Positions 37,255-46,561 of a stretch of 64,000 nt of DNA are shown here, one piece after another (the stretch's first letter is position 1; the number at the start of each line of letters is the position of its first letter). Origin of the DNA: Agathobaculum massiliense (lineage in GTDB: Bacteria > Bacillota > Clostridia > Oscillospirales > Butyricicoccaceae); the NCBI RefSeq assembly GCF_900291975.1, contig NZ_OMPN01000001.1, positions 2,742,501 through 2,806,500 on the forward strand, given 5' to 3'. Made by a program: the position numbers and the translations under genes. Below the pieces are notes generated by a model. The model saw only the letters and a list, made by a program, of their open reading frames with translations, did no database searches and had not been told where the DNA came from.

Positions 37255-38496
37255 ATGGCATCGAGTTTGTTTAGCCCAATGGCGATGGATGCAATTGGAG
37301 AGATTTTCAACATCAGTTTGGGCTCTTCTGCAACGGCTGTTTCCAATATGCTGGCGCGGCGTGTGGACATCACAACGCCCAAGGTATCGCTTGTATCCGC
37401 CGAAAATTTCACGCTTGGCGACCTACAGCCCGCAATCGGTGTAAAGATCGATTACATAGCCGGACTGACCGGAAGCAACATCATGCTGCTCAAACGGAGC
37501 GATGTGCGGGCGATCGCGGATATCCTGCTGGGAACGGAAACCAAAGACGAGGACTTCCAGATCAATGAGCTGAACATGAGTGCGATTTGTGAGGTCATGA
37601 ATCAGATGATGGGGGCTGCATCCACCGCAATGTCTGATTTTCTCAATCGCATGGTGAATATCTCAACGCCGCAGGCGTTTGAGATACAGAGCTTGGATGA
37701 ATTTGTGCGGGAATATTTCCCGTCAGGTGGAACGATGGTTGTCGTCCGCTTCCAGCTTAGCATTGAAAATGCAGTCGAAAGTGAATTTATGAGCGCGCTT
37801 AGCATGGATCTGGCGTGTGAACTGCTGGAGGGCTTTAACATTTCCGGTGCCGATGTCGGCCTGCCGGAGGAGCCGTCGCCACAGGCGGCGGCATCCCCAG
37901 CTCCATCGCCTGTGGCAGAGCAGGCAAGCGTCGGCGCGGCGTTGAGCCAGGATGAGATTGAAAAGCTGCTGGCACAGAATATGCCTTCCGCGGAAGTGTC
38001 GGCAGAGACACCGCAGCAGGCAGCCGTACAGTCGCCACAGGAAGCGGCACCTGCTCGTGCAGCTGAGATGCCGCAGCCTCAGATGCAGATGCCATATCCC
38101 CCGTATGGGATGCAGATGCCATACCCGCCCATGTATTACATGCCTCAGCCGCCGGCGGAGCCGAAAACAATCAAAACAAGCAGCCCTGTCATGCCGGAGC
38201 TGGACAGCAGGACGGCGCAGCTAACGCAAGAGCAGGAGGGCAATCTGGATTTGCTGATGTCCGTACCGGTGGACGTGTCAGTCGAAATCGGAAGGACGCG
38301 CCGGCGGGTAAAGGATATTTTGAATTATACAAAGGGCTCTCTTGTGGTGCTGGACCGATTGGCAGGGGATCGGGCGGATCTGTATGTCAATGGAAAATGC
38401 ATTGCCAAAGGTGATATTGTGGTAGTTGACGATAACTTTGGCATCCGTATTGCCGAGATTATTGAACCGTTGGAACTGGAAGACCTAAGCAAGTAA
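37255..38496 (+). CDS. fliY: Flagellar motor switch phosphatase FliY
   Basis: The 413-residue protein has a CheC-like phosphatase domain with both active-site patterns intact (E-x2-N in GEIFNISLG near residue 15 and in CEVMNQMMG near 114). A long Pro/Ala/Gln linker contains the near-duplicate MQMPYPPYG/MQMPYPPMY around residues 280-300, and a C-terminal SpoA/FliN domain follows (LLMSVPVDVSVEIGRTRRRV). It dephosphorylates CheY-P at the switch. Confidence 0.95.
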   Translation: MASSLFSPMAMDAIGEIFNISLGSSATAVSNMLARRVDITTPKVSLVSAENFTLGDLQPAIGVKIDYIAGLTGSNIMLLKRSDVRAIADILLGTETKDEDFQINELNMSAICEVMNQMMGAASTAMSDFLNRMVNISTPQAFEIQSLDEFVREYFPSGGTMVVVRFQLSIENAVESEFMSALSMDLACELLEGFNISGADVGLPEEPSPQAAASPAPSPVAEQASVGAALSQDEIEKLLAQNMPSAEVSAETPQQAAVQSPQEAAPARAAEMPQPQMQMPYPPYGMQMPYPPMYYMPQPPAEPKTIKTSSPVMPELDSRTAQLTQEQEGNLDLLMSVPVDVSVEIGRTRRRVKDILNYTKGSLVVLDRLAGDRADLYVNGKCIAKGDIVVVDDNFGIRIAEIIEPLELEDLSK

Positions 38497-38520
38497 TTAT
38501 AAAAAAGGATGGTTTTTACA

Positions 38521-38886
38521 ATGGCGAAGATTTTACTGGTGGATGATGCGGCTTTTATGCGCATGATGGTCAAAAATACGCTGAATGAGAACGGCTATAC
38601 CGACCTGTATGAGGCAAGTGACGGCGCGGAAGCAGTTACGAAATATGCAGAGCTGAAGCCCGATCTGGTGATTATGGATATTACCATGCCGAACATGGAC
38701 GGTTTGGAAGCCCTGAAAGCGATTCGTAAAGCGGATCCAAACGCCTCGGTAGTGATGTGTTCTGCAATGGGGCAGGAGGCAATGGTAATCGAGGCGATCA
38801 AGTCAGGCGCCAAGGATTTCATCGTAAAGCCCTTTAAGCCGGACCGTATTATTAAAACCGTAAGCTCGATCGTGGGCCAGGCCTGA
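38521..38886 (+). CDS. cheY: Chemotaxis response regulator CheY
   Basis: The 121-residue single receiver domain has phosphoacceptor Asp53 in IMDITMPNMDG, acidic pocket DD near residues 8-9 and a conserved Lys in IVKPFKP. The start is MAKILLVDD. An ATG 12 nt earlier is possible. Placed inside the C-ring genes, it binds FliM when phosphorylated. The kinase CheA is not in the window. Confidence 0.95.
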   Translation: MAKILLVDDAAFMRMMVKNTLNENGYTDLYEASDGAEAVTKYAELKPDLVIMDITMPNMDGLEALKAIRKADPNASVVMCSAMGQEAMVIEAIKSGAKDFIVKPFKPDRIIKTVSSIVGQA

Positions 38887-38887
38887 T

Positions 38888-39262
38888 ATGCCGCCCTTGC
38901 TTTCACTGGCAGGGATGCTGCTGTGTACAGCGGTTATATTGTTCCTAGCCTACTGGGTAACGCGGAAAATTGGGCTGAGCAGCGGCGTGGGGAATGCGGG
39001 CGTGGGCAGCCGGATGCGTGTTTTGGACAGGCTGCCAATAGGGACCGGCCAGTCCCTGCTGGTTGTTCAGCTTGGTGAGCAGTGCTTTGTTCTGGGAGTA
39101 TCCAAGGAGCACATCAGCCTGATTGCCGAGTTGACGGAGGAGCAGGCGCAGTTATGGAAGAAATCGGCTGCGGTGCATAAGGCTGACACCGCTCCGGCGG
39201 CTTTTTTTGAGACGCTTTCCCGCAGGCTGCATGGAAGAGACGATCAGGATAAGGGGGGATAA
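38888..39262 (+). CDS. fliO: Flagellar export protein FliO
   Basis: The 124-residue protein has one N-terminal membrane helix (LAGMLLCTAVILFLAYWV) and the conserved cytoplasmic SRMRVLDRLPIGTGQSLLVVQ segment of FliO. It helps assemble the FliP ring. The start is 1 nt after the cheY stop, and fliP is 5 nt downstream. Confidence 0.88.
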   Translation: MPPLLSLAGMLLCTAVILFLAYWVTRKIGLSSGVGNAGVGSRMRVLDRLPIGTGQSLLVVQLGEQCFVLGVSKEHISLIAELTEEQAQLWKKSAAVHKADTAPAAFFETLSRRLHGRDDQDKGG

Positions 39263-39267
39263 GGGGC

Positions 39268-39933
39268 ATGCCCGAAGGACTGATCAATGTAAATGGAGAT
39301 AACGTCCAGACGCTGGAGGTATTGTTCCTTACCACAGTCATCGCGTTGCTTCCGTCCATCCTGGTTATGATGACCTCCTTTACCCGGATCATCATTTCTC
39401 TGTCTTTCCTGCGCAGTGCGATAGGGACACAGCAGAACCCGCCCAATATGGTGCTGATTGGGATTGCGCTGTTTTTAACACTGTTCATCATGAATCCGGT
39501 TTTAACGGAGATACAGCAAAACGCATATGAACCATATCGGCAACAGGCAATCACGCAGGAGCAGGCGCTTGAACGCGCGGAGGTCCCGCTGAAGCGGTTC
39601 ATGCTGCGGCAGACCGAGCAGTCCTCGCTGAATATGTTTTGTGATCTGGCACAGGTGGATGCGCCTGCGTCCGAGGAGGAGGCGATGGCGCTGTCCATGC
39701 GGGTGGTCGTTCCCTCCTATATGACGAGCGAGCTCAAGCGAGCGTTTGAGATCGGCTTCTTTCTGTATATCCCCTTTATGCTGATCGATATTGTGGTTTC
39801 TTCCACATTGATGAGCATGGGTATGATTATGCTCCCGCCGGCGATGATCTCCATGCCGTTCAAGCTGCTGTTGTTTGTCACGGTGGATGGATGGCAGCTG
39901 TTGTTTTCCACGCTGGCGCAGGGCTTCCGATAG
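39268..39933 (+). CDS. fliP: Flagellar export gate protein FliP
   Basis: The 221-residue protein has the FliP core TSFTRIIISLSFLRSAIGTQQ and late helices FEIGFFLYIPFMLIDIVVSS and MLPPAMISMPFKLLLFV. It is somewhat shorter than proteobacterial FliP because it has no cleaved signal sequence, which is usual in Bacillota. Confidence 0.97.
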   Translation: MPEGLINVNGDNVQTLEVLFLTTVIALLPSILVMMTSFTRIIISLSFLRSAIGTQQNPPNMVLIGIALFLTLFIMNPVLTEIQQNAYEPYRQQAITQEQALERAEVPLKRFMLRQTEQSSLNMFCDLAQVDAPASEEEAMALSMRVVVPSYMTSELKRAFEIGFFLYIPFMLIDIVVSSTLMSMGMIMLPPAMISMPFKLLLFVTVDGWQLLFSTLAQGFR

Positions 39934-39957
39934 CGGTTGAGAAAGGCGGGTGCCATA

Positions 39958-40218
39958 GTGGATCAAAATCAGGTGATGGATATTCTGCGGCAGGGGATGT
40001 GGGTTGCAGTCAAGATCGGCGGGCCAATGCTGATTGCAAGTATGGCGGTCGGCATACTGGTTGCTATTTTTCAGGCGGCGACACAGATCCATGAGCAGAC
40101 GCTCTCGTTTGTACCAAAGCTGCTCCTGATCGCAGTATTCTGTATGGTGGGCGGTGGATGGATGCTGAATACCATGCAGGACTTTACAAGAATGATTTTT
40201 ACACAAATGCTGGGATAG
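39958..40218 (+). CDS. fliQ: Flagellar export gate protein FliQ
   Basis: The 86-residue protein has two membrane helices, including GPMLIASMAVGILVAIFQAA and TQIHEQTLSFVPK, the FliQ signature. It starts at GTG with AAAGGCGGG 7 nt upstream. A TTG at 39937 is in frame but less well placed. Confidence 0.93.
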   Translation: MDQNQVMDILRQGMWVAVKIGGPMLIASMAVGILVAIFQAATQIHEQTLSFVPKLLLIAVFCMVGGGWMLNTMQDFTRMIFTQMLG

Positions 40219-40237
40219 GCGCACAGGGAGCAAAAAG

Positions 40238-41008
40238 ATGATAGATGAAGCGGGGCTGACATTGTTCCTGTATATCCTGATGCGGATGACAGGCTTTGTT
40301 GTTTTTAATCCGCTCTGGGGACGGATGAATGTGCCGGCTATGGTCAAGGCCGGAGTGAGCCTTGTTATGGCGGTCTTTGTCGGTGCGTTTGCCGTACAGA
40401 ATGCTGTGGCTGTGCCGGCAACGGCAATAGAGCTTGCGCTGCGGCTTTTATTGGAGCTTGCACTGGGTTATCTGGTTGCAGTGGTCATGCATTGCTTCTT
40501 TTATGTGCCGCTTCTGGCGGGACATATGATTGATGCGCAAATGGGGATGAATATGTCCGAAAACTACGATCCTGCTATGGGGACCAATGTATCCCTTACC
40601 TCTACCTTGCTGAATATCATGCTTGTCCTGCTTTTTTTCTCTGCGGGAGGGCATATCACACTACTGCGCATTTTACTCGATTCAGGCCGTATTATTCCAT
40701 TTGGATCGGCTGTATTAGGGGAGCAGGCGGTTTCCAGCCTTCTGGAGCTGTTCGCTTCCTGTACAGTGCTGGCACTTAAGCTCAGCCTGCCTGTTTTGGC
40801 TGCAGAGCTTATCGGGCAGCTGGGAATGGGTATTCTGATGAAGGTAATACCGCAGATCAATGTATTTGCTATCAACTTTGAATTAAAGATCCTGCTGGGG
40901 TTGCTGTTGGTGACATTGCTCATGCCGCTGATGGGGGAATTCCTTTTGGGTATGGAAAAGCAAATGCTGGTGGCAATCGAGCAGATGATAAAAACGACAA
41001 TATTATAG
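40238..41008 (+). CDS. fliR: Flagellar export gate protein FliR
   Basis: The 256-residue protein has about six membrane helices. LGYLVAVVMHCFFYVPLLAG and IDAQMGMNMSENYDP are typical FliR segments. Completes the FliP-FliQ-FliR gate. flhB follows after 28 nt. Confidence 0.95.
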   Translation: MIDEAGLTLFLYILMRMTGFVVFNPLWGRMNVPAMVKAGVSLVMAVFVGAFAVQNAVAVPATAIELALRLLLELALGYLVAVVMHCFFYVPLLAGHMIDAQMGMNMSENYDPAMGTNVSLTSTLLNIMLVLLFFSAGGHITLLRILLDSGRIIPFGSAVLGEQAVSSLLELFASCTVLALKLSLPVLAAELIGQLGMGILMKVIPQINVFAINFELKILLGLLLVTLLMPLMGEFLLGMEKQMLVAIEQMIKTTIL

Positions 41009-41036
41009 TATTGCAGCCGGAAAGGGGGGAGCGGGC

Positions 41037-42107
41037 ATGGCGGCTGGAGAAAAGACCGAAAAAGCGACACCAAAACGGCGCCGTGACGAACGAAAAAAGG
41101 GTAATGTTTTGATGAGCCGCGACGTGGTCGCAGTGGCAACCCTGTTTGCCAGTTATGTGACGCTTCGCATTGGCTTGCCTTTGATGGCAGAGGCTATGGC
41201 CGCGCTGGTACGCTTTTGCATCGGGCTGGTGGGAAGCCTGCCGACCGGCGGCGCGAGCGCCATAGGGACTGAACTGAAGGCACAGTCTATGATGGCGTTG
41301 GCGCGGTCCGTCGCGCTCCCTCTTCTTATCACTATATTGGCAGCGGTTGCCGCAACATTTGCACAGACAAGGCTTCTGGTGTCATTTGAGGCGCTCCGGC
41401 CCAAGTTCAGCAGACTGAATCCTTTGCAGGGGATCAAACGGCTTTTTTCACTGAAAAGCATTATAGAGGCATTCAAAGGCGTGCTGAAAATAGCGATACT
41501 GCTGTTTTTGATCTACCGGTTTGTGGAGGGAGCGCTTTTAAAGTTTGCCCAGTATATGAATATGGATCTGGCAAGATCGATTCAGTCTATGCTGGAATTG
41601 GGGCTTGGCCTGTTGCTGGAGGTGGCGGCAGCGTTTCTGGTGATTTCCTTTTTTGATTACCTGTACCAATGGTGGGAATTTGAGCGACAGCTCAAAATGT
41701 CCAAACAGGAGATTAAAGAGGAATACAAGCAGATGGAAGGCGACCCGCAGATTAAAGGGAAAATTAAAGAGCTGCAGCGAAGAATGGCGCGTTCGCGCAT
41801 GATGCAGGCTGTGCCGGGCGCGGATGTGGTCATACGAAATCCGACGCACTTTGCGGTCGCATTGCGTTATCGCACCGGACAGGATGCAGCTCCGGTTGTG
41901 GTCGCCAAGGGGCAGGATGCGTTGGCCCTGCGTATTGTAGCCGTAGCGGAGCAAAGCGGCGTTGCGGTGGTCGAAAACAAGCCGTTGGCGCGGGCGCTGT
42001 ATGCGTCGGCCGAGGTTGGGCAGATGATACCGGCAGAGCAATATGGTCCGGTGGCAGATGTGCTGGTTTATATCTACAAGCTGAATCATAAAAAACCGGT
42101 TGGTTAA
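41037..42107 (+). CDS. flhB: Flagellar export specificity switch FlhB
   Basis: The 356-residue protein has four membrane helices and a cytoplasmic domain with the self-cleavage motif NPTH at residues 268-271 (VVIRNPTHFAVAL). Cleavage between Asn268 and Pro269 permits the change from hook to filament export, triggered by FliK. EKTEKATPKRRRDERKKG is the standard N-terminus. The start follows a GGGGGGAG site. Confidence 0.97.
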   Translation: MAAGEKTEKATPKRRRDERKKGNVLMSRDVVAVATLFASYVTLRIGLPLMAEAMAALVRFCIGLVGSLPTGGASAIGTELKAQSMMALARSVALPLLITILAAVAATFAQTRLLVSFEALRPKFSRLNPLQGIKRLFSLKSIIEAFKGVLKIAILLFLIYRFVEGALLKFAQYMNMDLARSIQSMLELGLGLLLEVAAAFLVISFFDYLYQWWEFERQLKMSKQEIKEEYKQMEGDPQIKGKIKELQRRMARSRMMQAVPGADVVIRNPTHFAVALRYRTGQDAAPVVVAKGQDALALRIVAVAEQSGVAVVENKPLARALYASAEVGQMIPAEQYGPVADVLVYIYKLNHKKPVG

Positions 42108-42133
42108 AGATATAGGGAAGTAACGGTGAAACG

Positions 42134-44206
42134 ATGAAACGAATTTTTGACAATGTCATATCTGTGTTCGTGGTGGTCATCGTGCTTTTTCTTCTGATTC
42201 CGCTGCCGCCATTCCTGCTGGACGTATTTTTTATTCTGAATATTTCATTGTCGCTGATCATCCTGCTGATCACGATGAATATTAAGGAGCCGCTGGAATT
42301 TTCAATTTTTCCGTCGCTTCTGCTGATCACGACGCTGTTCCGTCTGGGACTGAATGTTTCCTCAACGCGCCTGATCCTGTCTGAGCAGGGGGAAGCAGGG
42401 CAGGTAATCAAGGTCTTTGGCGAATTCGTTATTCAGGGCAACGTGGTTATCGGCGTCATCATATTTCTGATCATTGTATTGATGCAGTTTATCGTAATCA
42501 CAAAGGGCGCGGAGCGCGTGGCAGAAGTCGCAGCGCGTTTTACGCTGGACGCCATGCCTGGAAAGCAGATGGCGATTGATGCAGATTTGTCCTCCGGTAT
42601 CATAAACGAACAGGATGCCAGACGCCAGAGAGCGAAAATCCAGCGGGAAGCAGACTTCTATGGTGCAATGGACGGCGCGACCAAAATCGTAAAAGGTGAT
42701 GCGATCATGTCGATCATCATCACCTCGATCAACTTTATCGCGGGCTCAATCATTGGCATTGTACAGTCTGGCATGGAACTGAGCGATGTTCTCAGCATTT
42801 ACTCGATTGCAACGATTGGCGACGGCTTGGTATCGCAGCTGCCGGCGCTGATGATTTCCACAGCTACCGGCATGATCGTAACACGTTCGGTTGCAGATGG
42901 AAGCCTGAACAACGATGTAATCCGTCAGTTTCTGGCGCAGCCGCGCGCGCTTTCGATTGCGGGGCTGATACTTGCCATATTTGCGGTCCTTCCCGGTACG
43001 CCGCATGTTCAGCTCATATTGATCTCGGCTGCTCTGTTTCTGGTCAGCCGGCGGGTAACCAGCCAGATGGAGGCGCTGGAACGGCAGCAGCAGGAATTGC
43101 CGGCGGCACAGGAAGCTGCAAAACGCGAGGCGGAAGCACAGCAATCCGAGATGGATTATTATAAAGATATTAATAATGTGTACTCGCTGATCAATATCGA
43201 GCCGATCGAAATGGAATTTGGATATAGTCTGATCCCGCTGGTTGATGAATCGAGCGGGGGCAAGCTGATCAGCCGTATCGTTATTTTTCGGCGCCAGTAT
43301 GCACAGGATATGGGCTTTGTCGTGCCGTCTATCCGCTTGCGTGATGTGGCGATGCTGGGGACCAACCAGTATGTCATCAAGATTAAAGGGGAGGAAGTGG
43401 CGCGCGGAGAGATCCTGACAGATTATTATCTTGCGTTGGAGCCGCCGAATCCCGCAGGGGAAATCGACGGGATTGAAACCATAGAACCCTCCTATGGGAT
43501 TCCCTCTCGCTGGATTCTGCCCGAAAATAAAGAAATGGCGGAGATCTATGGCTATACAGTGATCGACCCGCTTTCGGTTATGCTGACACATTTGTCGGAA
43601 ACGATTAAAAAGCATACCTATGAAATCCTGAACCGTGCGGAAACCATACAGCTTGTGGATAACATGAAGAGAATCGCCCCCCAGTTGGTGGAAGAGGCGT
43701 TCCCCAACGTTATCTCCTATGCAATGCTGGAGAAGATTCTGAAAAACCTGTTAAAAGAAGGGATACCGATTAAGGATATGGTGACCATCGTCGAAACGGT
43801 TGTTGACGCGGTAGCGATTACCAGGGATACGGATTTGATTACCGAAAGCGTGCGTGCCCAGTTGAAGCGGACGATTACCCACCGGTTCTGCGAGGATGGA
43901 AAGCTGAACGTAATTACACTGGATGCAGAAGTGGAGAAGAAGATCGTGGCAAGCCTGACGAAAAACGAACAGGGCGTTTATCTTGCCATCGGCCCCGAAC
44001 TGATGCAAAAGCTTTTGTCACAGCTGGGGGAATATGTAAAAAAGTTTGCCGAGCTTTCGCAGAAGCCGATTCTGCTGACCAGCCATATCATCCGGATATA
44101 TTTGAGCAGGCTGCTGGAACAGTTTTATCCGGATATAACAGTGCTTTCCTTTAATGAGATTATTACAAACGTGCAGATTCAGTCGCTGGGAAACGTTACG
44201 CTTTGA
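42134..44206 (+). CDS. flhA: Flagellar export channel protein FlhA
   Basis: This 690-residue protein is the largest export component. About eight membrane helices lie in residues 10-310, with the conserved FHIPEP-like region containing FTLDAMPGKQMAIDADLSSG. The cytoplasmic chaperone-docking domain then runs to the end (GYTVIDPLSVMLTHLSE, ERTITHRF-like). Length is normal. flhF and flhG, which often come next, are absent here. Confidence 0.98.
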   Translation: MKRIFDNVISVFVVVIVLFLLIPLPPFLLDVFFILNISLSLIILLITMNIKEPLEFSIFPSLLLITTLFRLGLNVSSTRLILSEQGEAGQVIKVFGEFVIQGNVVIGVIIFLIIVLMQFIVITKGAERVAEVAARFTLDAMPGKQMAIDADLSSGIINEQDARRQRAKIQREADFYGAMDGATKIVKGDAIMSIIITSINFIAGSIIGIVQSGMELSDVLSIYSIATIGDGLVSQLPALMISTATGMIVTRSVADGSLNNDVIRQFLAQPRALSIAGLILAIFAVLPGTPHVQLILISAALFLVSRRVTSQMEALERQQQELPAAQEAAKREAEAQQSEMDYYKDINNVYSLINIEPIEMEFGYSLIPLVDESSGGKLISRIVIFRRQYAQDMGFVVPSIRLRDVAMLGTNQYVIKIKGEEVARGEILTDYYLALEPPNPAGEIDGIETIEPSYGIPSRWILPENKEMAEIYGYTVIDPLSVMLTHLSETIKKHTYEILNRAETIQLVDNMKRIAPQLVEEAFPNVISYAMLEKILKNLLKEGIPIKDMVTIVETVVDAVAITRDTDLITESVRAQLKRTITHRFCEDGKLNVITLDAEVEKKIVASLTKNEQGVYLAIGPELMQKLLSQLGEYVKKFAELSQKPILLTSHIIRIYLSRLLEQFYPDITVLSFNEIITNVQIQSLGNVTL

Positions 44207-44249
44207 TCTGGCATAGCCCGGAAGATGAGAGAGGACGGGAAGAGGCGTT

Positions 44250-45032
44250 TTGGAAGAACAGAAGCAGTGGGCAGAGCTGTCGAACGAGGCGCTGCTCGAA
44301 GAGTATAAGCAGTCCGGTGATAAGGAACTGAAAAAGGTTCTGGTGATGCGGTATGCCTGTCTTGTAAAAAATGTGGCACTAAAGCTGCGTGGGGTTTATG
44401 CCAGCTTCGCACAGGTCGATGATATTATTAACGAGGGGATCATCCTTTTAATGAATGCTCTGGATAAATTTGATCTGAGCCAAAATGTAAAGTTTGAAAC
44501 CTTTATATGCAAACGCCTGCGCGGCATGATTATTGATGTTGCGCGGAAGCAGGACTGGATCCCCCGGTCCGTGCGCCGACATATGCGGGAGATCGATGAG
44601 GCCAATGGGCAACTATATACTCGACTGGGCAGGGCGCCAACAGATCAGGAGGTGGCAGGGCATCTTGGTATCAGCGTGGAGCGCTACCAAGCAGAGCTTG
44701 CCAAGACTGCTTTGTGCAATGTGCTTTCCCTGGACATGATGCTGGATGAAAACGATTCCGACACATTGGTGAAAAAGCTGCCGCAGAGTGACGCGGACGC
44801 CCAGCCGGAGGAGCGTTATCAGAAGAAGGAGATGCAGAAAGTTTTGCGTGACAGTATTGCAGGGCTGCGGGAAAATGAGCAGGTTGTTCTGTCACTGTAT
44901 TATCAGAAGATGTTGCAGATGAAAGAGATAGCAAAGGTGCTTGGCGTAAGCGAGCCACGTGTTTCTCAGATCCATTCCAATGCGATCCGGAAGCTCCGAG
45001 CCGCAATGACAGCCTATATATATGATACATAA
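44250..45032 (+). CDS. fliA: Flagellar sigma factor, sigma-28/FliA (SigD) type
   Basis: The 260-residue factor has region 2 (FAQVDDIINEGIILLMNALDKFD), region 3 (GRAPTDQEVAGHLGISVERY) and region 4 (MKEIAKVLGVSEPRVSQIHSNA), the full FliA/WhiG pattern. It should direct late motility genes such as flagellin. The start is TTG with GGGAAGAGG upstream, implying modest translation. flgM, its anti-sigma factor, is not in the window. Confidence 0.95.
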   Translation: MEEQKQWAELSNEALLEEYKQSGDKELKKVLVMRYACLVKNVALKLRGVYASFAQVDDIINEGIILLMNALDKFDLSQNVKFETFICKRLRGMIIDVARKQDWIPRSVRRHMREIDEANGQLYTRLGRAPTDQEVAGHLGISVERYQAELAKTALCNVLSLDMMLDENDSDTLVKKLPQSDADAQPEERYQKKEMQKVLRDSIAGLRENEQVVLSLYYQKMLQMKEIAKVLGVSEPRVSQIHSNAIRKLRAAMTAYIYDT

Positions 45033-45049
45033 CGAGGGAGGAATACGCA

Positions 45050-45805
45050 GTGTATAAAGGATTTTACGATCTGACCTCGGCCATGCTCACGCAGACGAGG
45101 AACCTGGATGTGATCGGCAATAACATGAGCAATACTGCCACCACAGGCTATAAAGCAGATCGCTATGCGGACACGACCTTTGATGAGGTTATGCGCAGCC
45201 GGGTGGGGAACAAGCAGAAAGCCCCGCAGGCATTGGGTACAACGACGAGTTATATCACAGCGCTCGATGAGGTATATACCGATCACTCCCAAGGTGGGCT
45301 GGAGCAGACGGGGCTTCCGTTCGATTTTGCCATAGAAGGGGAAGGATATTTTGCCGTTCAAAGTGCGTCGGGGCGGGTATATACGAGAAACGGATCGTTT
45401 ATGCTGGACGATCAAGGTTATCTCTACCTTGCTGGACAAGGGCGCGTACTGGGACAGAACGGACAGCCTATCTATCTGGGGACGGATCATATCACTGCCT
45501 TAACTGATGGTACGATCATGGGGCCAGACGGACGTGTGCTGGGAGCCTTGGGTGTATTTGCATTTGCCGATCCAGCGCAGACGCTGGAAAAGACGGGGGA
45601 GGGGATGTTCACTGCCAATACCCAGCCGCAGGCAGCAGGCAACCGGATAATCCACCATAAAATGATTGAGCGCTCCAATATTGACCTGGTACAGCAGATG
45701 ACCGAGATGATGACCTGCCAACGTGCCTTGCAGAGTTCATCGCAGTTAAGCAAAATGTATGATCAGCTTATGACGAAGACTTCGACCGAACTTGGGCGAG
45801 TTTAA
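45050..45805 (+). CDS. Flagellar hook-basal body protein, FlgF/FlgG-like (proximal of two)
   Basis: The 251-residue distal-rod type protein has the axial N-terminus MYKGFYDLTSAMLTQ, NNMSNTATTGYKAD, and a C-terminus ending IDLVQQMTEMMTCQRALQSSSQLSKMYDQL. It pairs with the similar gene downstream, as in Bacillota with two FlgG-like paralogues. FlgF or FlhO is the likely role. GTG start with GGGAGGAA upstream. Confidence 0.9.
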   Translation: MYKGFYDLTSAMLTQTRNLDVIGNNMSNTATTGYKADRYADTTFDEVMRSRVGNKQKAPQALGTTTSYITALDEVYTDHSQGGLEQTGLPFDFAIEGEGYFAVQSASGRVYTRNGSFMLDDQGYLYLAGQGRVLGQNGQPIYLGTDHITALTDGTIMGPDGRVLGALGVFAFADPAQTLEKTGEGMFTANTQPQAAGNRIIHHKMIERSNIDLVQQMTEMMTCQRALQSSSQLSKMYDQLMTKTSTELGRV

Positions 45806-45829
45806 AAAATCGAAAGGGAGCCTTAAAGC

Positions 45830-46546
45830 ATGAATCAGTCCTTTTATGCCGCTTCTGTTGCAGTATCGCAGCAACAGAAACGACTGAACGTAACAGCCAA
45901 TAATCTGGCAAACGTCAATAATGCCGGCTTTAAAGCGGAAAAAGCGCAGTTTTCCGACCTGCTTTACCGGAACTGGACGGGACCCGATAATGCAGCCCTG
46001 CCGCGTGGGTCGGGCAGCCGCATGATCCAGACGGCGACGGATTTTTCTCAGGGCGCCATGATGACGCGGGAGTCCGGCCAAAACTATGGCATAGAGGGAC
46101 GCGGCTTTTTTGCCCTGCTGAATCCACAGAGCAATGAAATATGCTATACGCGCTCTGGCGCTTTCCACTGGGGAAGTGTCCAGCGCGGAGAGCAGGCGGT
46201 GTTCTACCTGTGCGACAGCGACGGGTATTATGTGCTTGATCAAAACAGGCAGCCGATTGAGTTGACCAATGGTACGGAAGCGGCGTATCCCGTTGGTGTA
46301 TTTGATTTTGCCAATACGGATGGGATGCAGCATTTGGGCTCTAACAAGTTGCTTCCAGTTGCAAAGAACGGCGCGCCGCTGCCAGCAACAGGCAAGGCGA
46401 TGAAAGGCGTATTGGAAGCATCTAATACAGACATTGCAACGGAGTTCGGTAAGGTGATCGAGGCGCAACGGTCTTTTTCCTATGCGCTGAAGATGCTGCA
46501 GACACAGGATGAAGTGGAGTCAACAATCAACGGCTTAAGGACCTGA
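45830..46546 (+). CDS. flgG: Flagellar hook-basal body protein, FlgG-like (second of two)
   Basis: The 238-residue protein begins MNQSFYAASVAVSQQQKRLN with NNLANVNNAGFKAEK and ends with the FlgG-type SNTDIATEFGKVIEAQRSFSYALKMLQTQDE. Together with its paralogue it forms the distal rod, but which one is FlgG proper cannot be fixed by eye. GAAAGGGAG precedes the ATG. Confidence 0.88.
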   Translation: MNQSFYAASVAVSQQQKRLNVTANNLANVNNAGFKAEKAQFSDLLYRNWTGPDNAALPRGSGSRMIQTATDFSQGAMMTRESGQNYGIEGRGFFALLNPQSNEICYTRSGAFHWGSVQRGEQAVFYLCDSDGYYVLDQNRQPIELTNGTEAAYPVGVFDFANTDGMQHLGSNKLLPVAKNGAPLPATGKAMKGVLEASNTDIATEFGKVIEAQRSFSYALKMLQTQDEVESTINGLRT

Positions 46547-46561
46547 TAGGAGAGCAAGTAC

